This document shows, piece by piece, positions 1 to 7,627 of a DNA stretch of 64,000 nucleotides; position 1 is the stretch's first letter; each line of letters begins with the position of its first letter. Where the stretch lies: contig NZ_JACKZC010000003.1 of the NCBI RefSeq assembly GCF_014212495.1, positions 1-64,000 on the forward strand, read 5' to 3'. Both the position numbers and the translations under genes were made by a program. This DNA is from Pontibacter sp. Tf4 (lineage in GTDB: Bacteria; Bacteroidota; Bacteroidia; Cytophagales; Hymenobacteraceae). Below the pieces are notes generated by a model. That model worked only from the letters and a program-made list of their open reading frames with translations, was not told the DNA's origin and did no database searches.

Positions 1-476
1 GGCTATCTGCTCATAGGAGAGTGATTGGCAAGACTGGAGCATGGGAAATAACGTATAGGCTTATGTAGGTATCAGACCCTTTTACTGGAACGCGCTGTTC
101 TCCCCCCATAAGAATTCAACATAGGAGGTGGAGCCAAAGAAAATGCGGAGGGCTCCCTTCAGGGATACCCCTTTTGTTTGGACGACCTTGGCGCAGCGCA
201 CCCGTGTCCGGGCCCAGGGCTACCTTTGCAGCAGAATAAATGCCCCCGCACTTTTGCGTTGCGGTGTCTTCCAATAATAAGCACTTTATAACAGGATTTC
301 TTCTTCCTTTCGTGTTGCTTAAGCCCCACTACTCCTAAGTTTAGCAGTCCCTAAGATTGTATTTTATAAATGTTTCCATGCAAGATTGATTCATATTTCT
401 AGCAGCGTGTAAAGGTGCGAACCTAGTTAAGAATAGGAAATATGGACCTTATGTAATGTGGTCATGGAAAAGAAAA
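1..476. other. Gene-less stretch with several small hairpins
   Basis: No convincing reading frame is present on either strand. The part from about 130 to 264 is GC-rich and contains several short inverted repeats: 130-135 with 151-156 (GGAGCC/GGCTCC), 201-204 with 209-212 (CCCG/CGGG) and 246-250 with 260-264 (CCGCA/TGCGG). It may be the end of a mobile element or a structured RNA, but nothing identifies it. The window edge cuts off whatever lies to the left. Confidence 0.4.
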
Positions 477-546
477 AGCGCCGAGTTCCGAGGCAGGCGC
501 TAGCCGGTCCTGACCTGTGTGGAAGGACCATTTTTGTATACAAAAA
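477..546. repeat. Two hairpins followed by a perfect 16-bp palindrome
   Basis: AGCGCC (477-482) pairs with GGCGCT (496-501), and GGTCC (506-510) pairs with GGACC (525-529). They are followed at once by the perfect palindrome TTTTTGTATACAAAAA (531-546). The cluster lies about 270 bp before the IS110 transposase. It could mark the left end of that element or a terminator of a neighbouring transcript. Its role is not known. Confidence 0.5.
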
Positions 547-639
547 TACATCTTGCTCTTACCTTCACTGTAAGGTTTAAGGGCCATCGTTTCAGCTCTG
601 TTTCCATAGTTTTATGTCCTTAAAAAGTTAGGTGGAGTA

Positions 640-790
640 AAGGAAAACAGCGGCGCGGGGTGACCTTCACATCTTGCCAGGCTTTGGGCCTTTGGTCAGT
701 ATTAGTCCCCGCGCCTGCTGTCCTGTTGCCGGTGGCCAGATAGAATTTTAGACAGACAGGTCTTGTAAGAGTTTTAGCCGTTGGGCAACC
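640..790 (+). ncRNA. Candidate IS110 bridge-RNA region (long stem-loop)
   Basis: The non-coding leader of the IS110 transposase holds a long inverted repeat: 647-660 (ACAGCGGCGCGGGG) pairs with 707-721 (CCCCGCGCCTGCTGT) with a single bulged base. A second, inner helix is TGACC (661-665) with GGTCA (694-698). In the IS110 group the non-coding left end is known to be transcribed into a structured bridge RNA that pairs with donor and target DNA. The position and the fold fit that role. No guide loops could be assigned because the exact element ends are unknown. Confidence 0.4.
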
Positions 791-814
791 ATGTTTCACC
801 TTAATACTTTTGCT

Positions 815-1816
815 ATGAAACACTACAAGTACTTTGTCGGCATCGACGTCTCCAAGACTTCGCTTGATGTTTTCATCCATTCCCTGAACCTGCACCGCCA
901 GTTGTCCAACAACCGCTCTGGCTATGACACCCTGATCCGATGGCTGAGCAGGTCTCTTGAAACAGATGACCTGAGCAGGGTGCTGGTCTGCTTTGAGCAC
1001 ACCGGCTTCTACTCCTTGGCCCTGTCGGTGTACCTGGAGGAAAAGGACATTACTTTCGCGATGGTGGCGGCCCTGGAACTGAAGCGTTCGATGGGTATCT
1101 GCCGGGGCAAGAATGACCGGGTGGACGCTCAAAGGATTGCTAATTACACTTACCTGCACCGCCAAACGCTCCAACCCACCAGGCTGCCCGCCAAGGCTGT
1201 CCTGCAGCTGCAGCCCCTGCTGGCGCTTCGGGACCGGCTGGTGCGGGACCGGGTGGGCTATTATGTGACGCAAAAGGAGCAGCGGCGCTTTCTGTTGCCC
1301 TGCCAGCTGGACGGCCTTCAGGATGCTTACGCCAACGTGATCAGCTGCATGGATGCCCAGATAAAACGGGTGGAGCAGGCCATACGGCAGGTGGTGGAAG
1401 ATGACCAGGAACTGAAACAGATGCTGGAGCTGATCAGCGGCATCAAGGGCGTGGGTTTCCTGGTGGGCGTGTATTTGATCACCTACACCCACAACTTCAC
1501 CCGCTTTGCCACCTGGCGCAAGTTTGCCTGCTATGCCGGTATCGCCCCGTTTGAGTGGCAGTCGGGCACTAGCGTACGGGGGAAGACCAAGGTCAGCCCG
1601 CTGGCAAACAAGCAGGTCAAAAAGATGCTCCACATGGCCGCCCTGGGAGCCTCGCGTGGCGATCCTGAACTCAGTGCCTACTACCAGAAAAGACTGGCTG
1701 AGGGCAAGAACAAGATGTGCGTGCTCAACATGGTCCGCAACAAGCTGGTGGCCCGCGTGTTTGCCGTGGCTGCCCGCAAAACAGCTTACGTAGAGCTGAT
1801 GCGCTACGCGGCCTGA
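815..1816 (+). CDS. IS110 family transposase
   Basis: This is a DEDD-type RuvC-like recombinase that would move the element through a four-way junction guided by a bridge RNA. The N-terminal DEDD_Tnp domain shows GIDVSKTSLDV with the first Asp, CFEHTG with the Glu, and GKNDRVDAQ with the later Asp residues. The C-terminal transposase_20 domain shows GIKGVGFLVG, AGIAPFEWQSG and VRGKTKVS, where the Ser in the QSGTS stretch is the likely nucleophile. The start at 815 is chosen because family members usually begin a few residues before GIDVSK. An in-frame ATG at 791 would add eight residues. The length of about 333 residues is normal, and no frameshift is seen, so the gene looks functional. Confidence 0.9.
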   Translation: MKHYKYFVGIDVSKTSLDVFIHSLNLHRQLSNNRSGYDTLIRWLSRSLETDDLSRVLVCFEHTGFYSLALSVYLEEKDITFAMVAALELKRSMGICRGKNDRVDAQRIANYTYLHRQTLQPTRLPAKAVLQLQPLLALRDRLVRDRVGYYVTQKEQRRFLLPCQLDGLQDAYANVISCMDAQIKRVEQAIRQVVEDDQELKQMLELISGIKGVGFLVGVYLITYTHNFTRFATWRKFACYAGIAPFEWQSGTSVRGKTKVSPLANKQVKKMLHMAALGASRGDPELSAYYQKRLAEGKNKMCVLNMVRNKLVARVFAVAARKTAYVELMRYAA

Positions 1817-2283
1817 GCCGGTAAGCTGAGAACGGTTCTTTGGCAAGTGCTGCCAACAGGTTCTGGCAGCGCCCGGGATGGCTTTGCCCAACTTATAGCC
1901 AAAGGTAAAGACAACCATCAGCTGCAGATTCTTTAGAAAATTGTTGCTTATGACATAGAATACTCGTGCCCCAACCGGCACGCTTTTACACCTTCAGATT
2001 CCTTTAATAGTTCCTGTTTCTTCCAGACCGATGATACGGCAAATTAGCAGACAGACTATGTCTGTGTAGAGAAGCTGAATGAAAATTCTAGCGGAGCAAG
2101 CAGGGCACATTGGAGGCAAAGTGCAATTTAACTGCTTTTGTACTTTTCTTTTATGATAGCTAATCAATAAAGTGTGAGCATCTCTCCTGCTCAAATAATT
2201 TAGTCCATTTCAATTTGCGCTCCACAACTTCCTGCAATTGCCTTACAAATAGACCGTGCAGCTCTACCGGGACTGTTTCCGGA
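1817..2283. other. Non-coding stretch between the IS110 gene and the HEPN cluster
   Basis: The first 170 bp or so are probably the right end of the IS110 element. The remainder, rich in short A/T runs, shows no supported gene. A 66-codon minus-strand frame at 1994-2194 has no recognisable features and is not accepted. Confidence 0.4.
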
Positions 2284-2892
2284 TTATACTTTCACTTGCA
2301 GCGGGGTTCCAAGTATACTGGACTTGTTTCCATTTTTGAGAAGTTGTATCTCGTTTAGCACGAAGGCTGCTTCCACTATTTTATTTACCCTTTGGTAAAT
2401 GTCTGCCATCTCTACTTTGTCCATTGCCTGGTACTCCCAGGGGTTGGTTAAGGCGGTGTGGCACCAGAAGGATATCTTTGACTTGACAGCATCCAGGTCC
2501 TGCGATTCGAAAAGCACATTGATCACGAGATAAGGATTCCTTTCTTCTGCCTGGCTCAGGTTATTGGTGTAAAAATCCGTTTCATCATAATCAGAAAACG
2601 CCAGTTCATTTTCCACTGCAGCAGACCAGTGTATATCAAGTGCGTGTGGGCCGTACCTGCCAGCGCTATCCGCTTCCGTATAGGTTACTCCTGATTTATG
2701 CAGCAGCCAAAGGGCCTCCATCAGCCTTTCCACATCCTGGAAAGTATACAGCAGGTCAACCACTTTTTTATACTTCCACTTATGTTGATCCTTTATCCCG
2801 GCTATCAGGTACCGGAGCAGCTGCTTTCTGATGGCGGGCAATTTGTGCGATAGAAAAAAGAGCGTAACTACCTGTATTCTCAACTTCTTCAT
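2284..2892 (-). CDS. Hypothetical protein, companion of the NTase-HEPN gene
   Basis: A 202-residue protein without a recognised domain. It begins with a hydrophobic, basic N-terminus (RIQVVTLFFLSHKL) and appears mostly helical. Residues 53-66 (DVERLMEALWLLHK) and 119-129 (NPYLVINVLFE), followed by a W..xx.AL stretch near 143-148 and KIVEAAFVLN at 171-180, closely resemble the order of motifs in the 344-residue protein encoded at 3856-4890. The two flanking genes are therefore probably distant relatives. It lies 48 bp downstream of the NTase-HEPN gene on the same strand and is likely the last gene of a three-gene operon. Its function is unknown. Confidence 0.6.
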   Translation of the reverse strand: MKKLRIQVVTLFFLSHKLPAIRKQLLRYLIAGIKDQHKWKYKKVVDLLYTFQDVERLMEALWLLHKSGVTYTEADSAGRYGPHALDIHWSAAVENELAFSDYDETDFYTNNLSQAEERNPYLVINVLFESQDLDAVKSKISFWCHTALTNPWEYQAMDKVEMADIYQRVNKIVEAAFVLNEIQLLKNGNKSSILGTPLQVKV

Positions 2893-2940
2893 CTGACAGC
2901 TGTACAGGAGCGTTCTTCCACGGGTACTTTTTTGTTGCTT

Positions 2941-3846
2941 TCATACAGTGTGTATCAACTCTTCAATTTCTAATTTAGTTTGAGCTTCAGAAAGGAGCGC
3001 TTTTGTTTCCAGCGCTTCAATCTTTTTAAAGCATAAGTCCTTTGTCAACTCCATAAAGTATTTCACTTTCCGGTACAGTAGCCTTGCATCTGCTTCGTCA
3101 ACCTGAAATTCATCTTTGTAGCGTCCTTCTAAATAGCTCTTGGCAAGGATGGAAAAGAGCCGGGTATCTTCCGTTGTATTGCCTGCAAAAACACGGGCCG
3201 GTTCAGGAGAAAAACAACAACACAGATCCAGCAGCCTGCCCAGATGGTGTATGTCCGACCGGTAGGCTATGTGCACGCGTATCAAAGCCCTGCACGACTG
3301 CTCCACCACTTGGTGCATTAAGAACACTGCACAATTAAAGTAACCGCTTTCCAAAGCGTTTTCTGCTGCGCAAAAGAATCCCTGCGCCAGGTCGAAGCGG
3401 TTAAGAAAATGGTTTCTTGCCTTTTCAGTTGTTTTGCGGGGGCAAACTTCCGGCAGTGTGGGCATTGCAGTAAGCCCATTGGCAGCGTACAACAGCGTGC
3501 CTTCCCTGAAAACCCTGCAAAAGAACCGGCTTTGCCTGCTTAGCGCTTTCTCAATTGTTTCATATCTATGTGCCAGTACTGTGACTTTGCCCTTCGTGTA
3601 ATGGTTGGTAGCATAGCTCTGTACATCATGCTCAATACGCTTCCCGGCGGCGGTTACCACCAGCAGGAAAAAGTGGTTGCAACTTTCATCAGTTGCTTCG
3701 GCAAAACAGCTGTGGCTTATTTTTTTAGATGAGACACACCCAAAACAGATGATCTTTTCAGGCTGGAACTGCTGCACCAGTTTGGCAACAATGCCCTGAA
3801 GCTCATCCTGATCTTCAGCGGGTAATTGTTTCAACATATTCTCCAT
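2941..3846 (-). CDS. Degenerate nucleotidyltransferase plus HEPN domain protein
   Basis: A 301-residue protein. The N-terminal part (about 15-120) has the layout of a minimal nucleotidyltransferase, with KIICFGCVSS in the place of the Gly-Ser loop. The usual SDxD metal-binding residues are missing: the region reads DESCNHFFLLVV. The C-terminal part (about 145-275) is HEPN-like, with a long helix pair containing FNCAVFLMHQVVEQSCRALI and YRSDIHHLGRLL. HEPN domains are often RNases or toxin components, and MNT/HEPN pairs form toxin-antitoxin modules. Here both parts are fused in one chain and the NTase looks inactive. The gene sits 9 bp after 3856-4890, so the two are cotranscribed. Function is inferred only from the domains. 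Confidence 0.7.
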   Translation of the reverse strand: MENMLKQLPAEDQDELQGIVAKLVQQFQPEKIICFGCVSSKKISHSCFAEATDESCNHFFLLVVTAAGKRIEHDVQSYATNHYTKGKVTVLAHRYETIEKALSRQSRFFCRVFREGTLLYAANGLTAMPTLPEVCPRKTTEKARNHFLNRFDLAQGFFCAAENALESGYFNCAVFLMHQVVEQSCRALIRVHIAYRSDIHHLGRLLDLCCCFSPEPARVFAGNTTEDTRLFSILAKSYLEGRYKDEFQVDEADARLLYRKVKYFMELTKDLCFKKIEALETKALLSEAQTKLEIEELIHTV

Positions 3847-3855
3847 TGTATGCGC

Positions 3856-4890
3856 TCAGTTTTTAGCCTGCTCCTGCTCCAGTCTTTTTATCTCCTCAAA
3901 TATCCCCTCGGCATCAAGCTCTGCTGATCGAAGTAAATTGTAGAGTTTCACAAAATCATGCAGCGTTGAATCGTCATCATCTGGCGAATCCCTGCCTTTA
4001 TATTTCAGGTACCCCATGTAAACCCGCAGCAGGTTATCGCTCAGCCGCTCGGGCGGCACTTCCTGCAGGAAGGATATAATGTCTTTTTGCAGAGTGGGGC
4101 TTGGTGGTATTAGACTTGGTAAAGCTGTTGTTGTGTCTGCTTCAGCTTCCTGCTCTTTTCCATCTGTGATCATGTTTGCTTTTCCCAGATACCTGAAGTT
4201 AATGATCCAGGCTACTTCCAGCAGTTTTACCAGTTGCTCATAGTGCACAAGCAGGTCGTAGTTTTCGGTTTCTTCAAGCATACTTGTTCGGCGCAGCGCG
4301 TATTCCGTCCAGTCGCTGAGCAGGTTCTTCCACCGGGCAAGCGGCATCGTTTCAAAGAAAGCCTTTAAAACCAGGCAGGGGTTGCCCAGTTCCCGGTTCC
4401 TGAGCAGGCGAATGTTGCCGCCGTAAATTTTCTGATTCGTACGATGTTCCTGTCGCTTTTGCCTTTCTTCTTCCCACCACTCCTTTGAATATGGCGTAAA
4501 AACCGGCAGTTCCACTTCCCCATCGCTAGCTTCTTTCTTAAGCAATATCAACCAGCAGCTTTCCATCAGTTTTTCCAGCATCTTCTGCAGGGACACAGCA
4601 TCGCCTGGCTGTCTCATCATGGGCCAGCCCAGTTTGGTAGTGGCGGCTTTTAGGTATTGCCACAAATCAATTCGCCAGTAATCAATGGTGCTCATGCTGA
4701 ACAGCTCTAAAATAACGGTTACCGGCTCCTGCCGCTCTTCTTCAGTCAGGTGAACAATCTCGTCCGGGATGTGTGTTTTCACAGCGTACATAGCAATAGT
4801 TGGTTGATTTACCTGAATTTGGCGCTTTGCCTTGGTGTACCGAACCCAAAGCATGGGTATTTTACTCATCTTTGTGTTTTTCTTACTCAC
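3856..4890 (-). CDS. Hypothetical protein, first gene of the HEPN trio
   Basis: A 344-residue, probably cytoplasmic protein with no family I can name. It contains LQKMLEKLMESCWLILL (101-117), NPCLVLKAFFE (170-180), a W-TEYAL stretch (194-199) and LVKLLEVAWIINF (220-232). The same order of motifs occurs in the smaller protein at 2284-2892. A low-complexity acidic linker (about 243-262) separates a C-terminal helical part. The start codon is only 22 bp from the divergently transcribed XRE gene, so the two genes must share one very short control region, which suggests that the XRE protein regulates the trio. Confidence 0.55.
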   Translation of the reverse strand: MSKKNTKMSKIPMLWVRYTKAKRQIQVNQPTIAMYAVKTHIPDEIVHLTEEERQEPVTVILELFSMSTIDYWRIDLWQYLKAATTKLGWPMMRQPGDAVSLQKMLEKLMESCWLILLKKEASDGEVELPVFTPYSKEWWEEERQKRQEHRTNQKIYGGNIRLLRNRELGNPCLVLKAFFETMPLARWKNLLSDWTEYALRRTSMLEETENYDLLVHYEQLVKLLEVAWIINFRYLGKANMITDGKEQEAEADTTTALPSLIPPSPTLQKDIISFLQEVPPERLSDNLLRVYMGYLKYKGRDSPDDDDSTLHDFVKLYNLLRSAELDAEGIFEEIKRLEQEQAKN

Positions 4891-4900
4891 GTGAAAACGC

Positions 4901-4912
4901 TATATTTGATAA
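4901..4912 (+). promoter_or_regulatory. -7 box TATATTTG of the XRE gene; near-leaderless start
   Basis: TATATTTG (4901-4908) fits the Bacteroidota -7 consensus TAnnTTTG. It ends 4 bp before the ATG at 4913, so transcription would start about at the first codon. The mRNA would be leaderless, or the second Met at 4925 is used. The 22-bp gap to the divergent gene leaves room for only one operator. Confidence 0.45.
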
Positions 4913-5320
4913 ATGGAAACGACTATGAAACCAGCACATATTGGCAGAAAGATCAGCCGCATCCGCGAACTGCGCGGCATCAAGCAGGAAACGCTTGCAC
5001 AGGAAATGGGGGTCAGTCAGCAGACTGTATCAAGAATAGAGACAAGCGAAACGATAGAAGAAGATATTTTGGCTAAAGTGGCTCAAATATTAGGTGTAAC
5101 TCCTGAAGCCATTAAAAATTATAGCGATGAGGCTGTAATCACTATTATTTCAAGTACACTTCATGATAATGCAGGTTCAGTAAATAATAACTGTACCATC
5201 ACATTTAACCCAATCGACAAGTTATTGGAGGTCATTGAAGAGAATAAGAAGCTTTATGAGCGTTTACTGCAGAGTGAGAGGGAAAAGGTGGAGTTGTTGA
5301 AGAAAATGATTAAGGAATAA
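4913..5320 (+). CDS. XRE-family HTH transcriptional regulator
   Basis: A 135-residue DNA-binding protein. Residues 9-65 form a classical helix-turn-helix of the Cro/C1 type, with QETLAQEMGVSQQTVSRIE as the recognition region. The C-terminus (about 98-135) is a predicted coiled coil (LLEVIEENKKLYERLLQSER) that probably dimerises the protein. The in-frame ATG at 4925 is a good alternative start. It is divergent from the HEPN trio and is the likely repressor of that operon and of itself. A terminator hairpin follows the stop codon directly and has been hit by an IS256 insertion. Confidence 0.85.
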   Translation: METTMKPAHIGRKISRIRELRGIKQETLAQEMGVSQQTVSRIETSETIEEDILAKVAQILGVTPEAIKNYSDEAVITIISSTLHDNAGSVNNNCTITFNPIDKLLEVIEENKKLYERLLQSEREKVELLKKMIKE

Positions 5321-5340
5321 TAGCATTGTTTCAATGTATA

Positions 5341-5367
5341 AAGCCCGTGTCCCCAAAGGTCGGGCTT
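5341..5367 (+). terminator. Terminator stem of the XRE gene, interrupted by IS256
   Basis: AAGCCCG (5341-5347) pairs with CGGGCTT (5361-5367) around a 13-nt loop, 20 bp after the stop codon. The downstream flank now begins with the IS256 left end. The original flank, CAGTGTTTATATACC, is found on the other side of the element after position 6763. Confidence 0.6.
5360..5367. repeat. Target site duplication, left copy (TCGGGCTT)
   Basis: The 8 bp TCGGGCTT occur directly before the left terminal repeat and again at 6756-6763 directly after the right terminal repeat. Eight-bp duplications are normal for IS256-family transposition. Confidence 0.85.
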
Positions 5368-6755
5368 GGGAGTGTAATTTAAACTGTGTCATTTCCCTAT
5401 TTTAGTTTACTGGCCCTGTTGGTGTACTGGTGTGAATCCTTACAGCAACAGGGCCAAACTTTTGAAGTGCGTCTCACTTCAAGTCCAGCTGCATCCGCTC
5501 CCCGAACCAGATGGATAGTTGCTGGGCCGTCTGGCTCCAGTTACTTAGCGGCATGACCCATTTTTTGCTGATGTTCTGATGAGACAGGTACATCAGCTTT
5601 AGCAGGGCCATATCCGTTGGGAAAGCTCCTTTGGTCTTGGTCACCTTCCTGACCTGGCGGTGAAAACCCTCAATAGTATTGGTGGTATAGATCAGCTTAC
5701 GGATCGGCTCGGTGTACTTGAAGTACGTGCTCAGCTTATCCCAGTTCCGTTGCCAGCTTTCCAGTACCTTGGGGTACTTTTTGCCCCACTTCTCTTCCAG
5801 CTCCAGCAGCCTGAGCTCGGCCAGTTCTTTTGTCTCTGCCCGGTGCACGGGCTTGAGGTCCCGCATGAATTCCTTCTGGTCCTTAGAGCCCACATACTTG
5901 ATGCTATTGCGGATCTGGTGAACAATACAGCTTTGTACTTCAGCCTGCGGGAAAACACTGCTGATGGCTTCGGCAAAGCCCTTGAGGTTATCAATGCAGG
6001 CAATGAGCATATCTTCCACGCCCCGCTGCTGCAGATCGGTAAGTACCGAGAGCCAGAAGGTAGCCCCTTCGCTTTCGGAGACATACACGCCCAGCAGCTC
6101 TTTGTGGCCGTGGCGGTCAATACCCAGTATGTTGTAGACAGCTTTAGAAATGGTGCGCCCTTCCTGCCGCACCTTGTAGTGCATGGCATCAAGCCAGACA
6201 ATACAGTAGAGCCTGTCCAAGGGCCGGGCCTGCCATTCCTTGACCTGGGGCACGATCTTTTCAGTAAGGGCAGCCAGTGTGTCATGGGAGATGTCCATGT
6301 CGTACATCTCTTTCAGATGAGCGGAGATGTCCCTGAGGCTCATGCCCAGACCGTACATGCTCAGGATGCGGGGTTCCAGGTTCTCTGCCAGCACCGTTTC
6401 ACGCTTGCGGATGATCTGCGGCTCAAAGCTAGCCGAGCGGTCACGGGATGATTCTACTTCAATTACTCCGTCTGATGTACGCACTTGTTTGCTGACCTTT
6501 CCGTTGCGCCGGTTACCTTGCTTGCGTTGCTCATCTGTCAGGTGCAAGTCCATCTCCGCCGACAAAGCGGCTTCTAAAAAGTGTTTTAACAAAGGCCCTA
6601 AGGCACCGTCTTTGCCAAAGGTGGGTTTGCCGCTCCGAAACTCTTCCAGAAACTGGCGCTTGATCTTGTCCAGATCCAGCTCGTTTTTTTCTTCCATGTC
6701 AACTGTGTTAAAGGTAATACTTCTAATCCTTTGACACAGTTTATTTTACAGCCTC
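5368..6755 (-). mobile_element. Complete IS256-family insertion sequence
   Basis: The element is 1388 bp long. Its left end (5368-5391) and right end (6732-6755, read in reverse) are imperfect 24-bp inverted repeats. They share TGTAA, then after two mismatches the 12 bp TAAACTGTGTCA, and 19 of 24 positions match in all. It is flanked by the direct repeat TCGGGCTT and contains one intact transposase gene. Intact ends, an intact gene and a perfect target duplication all suggest recent insertion. Confidence 0.9.
5474..6697 (-). CDS. IS256 family (mutator-type) transposase
   Basis: A 407-residue DDE transposase of the Mutator/IS256 superfamily, full length for the family. Catalytic residues are visible: D170 in IVWLDAMHYKVR, D236 in LIACIDNLKGF and E343 in TTNTIEGFHRQVRK. 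The conserved C/H stretch QSCIVHQIRNS (255-265) lies between the second Asp and the Glu, as usual. The N-terminal part (about 1-100) carries the DNA-binding helices. The gene fills its own insertion element and has no functional link to its neighbours. Confidence 0.97.
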   Translation of the reverse strand: MEEKNELDLDKIKRQFLEEFRSGKPTFGKDGALGPLLKHFLEAALSAEMDLHLTDEQRKQGNRRNGKVSKQVRTSDGVIEVESSRDRSASFEPQIIRKRETVLAENLEPRILSMYGLGMSLRDISAHLKEMYDMDISHDTLAALTEKIVPQVKEWQARPLDRLYCIVWLDAMHYKVRQEGRTISKAVYNILGIDRHGHKELLGVYVSESEGATFWLSVLTDLQQRGVEDMLIACIDNLKGFAEAISSVFPQAEVQSCIVHQIRNSIKYVGSKDQKEFMRDLKPVHRAETKELAELRLLELEEKWGKKYPKVLESWQRNWDKLSTYFKYTEPIRKLIYTTNTIEGFHRQVRKVTKTKGAFPTDMALLKLMYLSHQNISKKWVMPLSNWSQTAQQLSIWFGERMQLDLK

Positions 6756-6763
6756 TCGGGCTT
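6756..6763. repeat. Target site duplication, right copy (TCGGGCTT)
   Basis: Exact copy of 5360-5367 on the far side of the IS256 element. It is followed by the original downstream flank of the XRE gene terminator. Confidence 0.85.
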
Positions 6764-7063
6764 CAGTGTTTATATACCCAAGAATATTTCAGGCATTCAC
6801 ATCATTAGGATGTATGGACCTTCTCCCCCGCCAGTAATAATAGCATTATAGCGACTCACTTTGTCCCTGTAGTTGGCTAGGATTCGTCCGTCCTCCAGAA
6901 TGAGTTTTCATTTAGCTGGTTTCAGCGCATAGTATAGAACTTTTATAAGTTCTTGGTTGCACGCTCTTAACCAGCTCTTCTTCATCTTGGTCGCTAACTT
7001 GGTCGTTTCCGACTAAGCTATCATGTAAAAGCTAAGAGTTGCTAAATTAAACTGACTCTTGTA
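6764..7063. other. Non-coding stretch between IS256 and the Thoeris operon
   Basis: No supported gene on either strand. The sequence is a mix of short degenerate frames and has no strong hairpin until the terminator that begins at 7064. Confidence 0.4.
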
Positions 7064-7116
7064 TAAAAAAAGAGGAGCTGCTGTAGAGGGCCTTTAACAC
7101 TTTACAGCACTTCCTC
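7064..7116 (-). terminator. Intrinsic terminator of the Thoeris operon
   Basis: Read on the minus strand, the arms 7102-7116 and 7072-7085 pair (GAGGA with TCCTC, TGCTGTA with TACAGCA) with a small bulge. They are followed by a run of seven T residues (plus-strand A run at 7065-7071). It lies 16 bp after the stop of the 7133-7624 gene. Confidence 0.75.
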
Positions 7117-7132
7117 AACTGTTGTATATAGA

Positions 7133-7624
7133 TTATCTTCCGGCAGCTCTAGCTGCCTTCTCAATCCATTTACCTATATTTTCACGACCATTATCGTTAA
7201 TCCAATGATAAACAGGGTATATCTCTGAAAGATTTTTCTTTTTACCATTTTCTTCAATATACCAGTTATCAAATGGATTCGTACCTTTTGTGCCTCTAAC
7301 CTGGTTTTGGTTCAACATACCATCTATGTAAATTCCGAAAAGGCCTCTACCATCAGTGTGGCTTTTCTTAATCTCATAACCTACCCATTCACTTTGTGCG
7401 GTTTCTTCACCAATTAGTACACAAGTAACCCCACAACCTTTCATTTGGTCATCAATCCAGTTCTGTATAGCAGTCTTACCTTTTTGTTTGATTTTTTCCC
7501 ACTCAGCCTTATCTAGAAAAGGCTGAGCCTCTCCTTCTGGCCTGCATACCCAGCTATTCCTAATTTGATTTACTCGCCAATTGTCATTCTTATAATGAAA
7601 GCTAAAAAAAACTTTTCTTGCCAT
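7133..7624 (-). CDS. thsB: Thoeris TIR-like protein ThsB (DUF1863 type)
   Basis: A 163-residue protein of the TIR-like DUF1863 (MTH538) family, which includes the ThsB sensors of type I Thoeris. The start MARKVFFSFHYKND is characteristic of that family. E84 in SEWVGYEIKKS is the likely catalytic Glu. ThsB proteins sense phage infection and make a cyclic ADP-ribose isomer that activates ThsA. The gene is 3 bp downstream of thsA on the same strand and is the last gene of the operon, just before an intrinsic terminator. It differs strongly from the second TIR gene at 9069-9641, so the operon carries two separate sensors. Confidence 0.88.
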   Translation of the reverse strand: MARKVFFSFHYKNDNWRVNQIRNSWVCRPEGEAQPFLDKAEWEKIKQKGKTAIQNWIDDQMKGCGVTCVLIGEETAQSEWVGYEIKKSHTDGRGLFGIYIDGMLNQNQVRGTKGTNPFDNWYIEENGKKKNLSEIYPVYHWINDNGRENIGKWIEKAARAAGR

Positions 7625-7627
7625 GTC

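Larger units (their letters stand above)
600..1990 (+). mobile_element. IS110-family insertion sequence (ends approximate)
   Basis: One intact IS110-type transposase gene is flanked by structured non-coding DNA of roughly 200 bp on each side. IS110 elements normally lack terminal inverted repeats and make little or no target duplication, so the ends cannot be fixed from one copy. The limits given are rough estimates. The left end could lie as far out as about position 470. Confidence 0.5.

Noticed and set aside
620-1981. 453-codon open frame on the minus strand over the IS110 gene
   Set aside because: It lies fully antisense to a clear transposase with catalytic motifs. It has no recognisable domain and is rich in His, Gln and Leu, as is usual for shadow frames.
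1994-2194. 66-codon minus-strand frame behind the IS110 gene
   Set aside because: No domain and no neighbour in operon distance. It probably lies partly in the IS right end.
5660-6451. 263-codon plus-strand frame over the IS256 transposase
   Set aside because: It is antisense to the DDE transposase, which has all catalytic residues.
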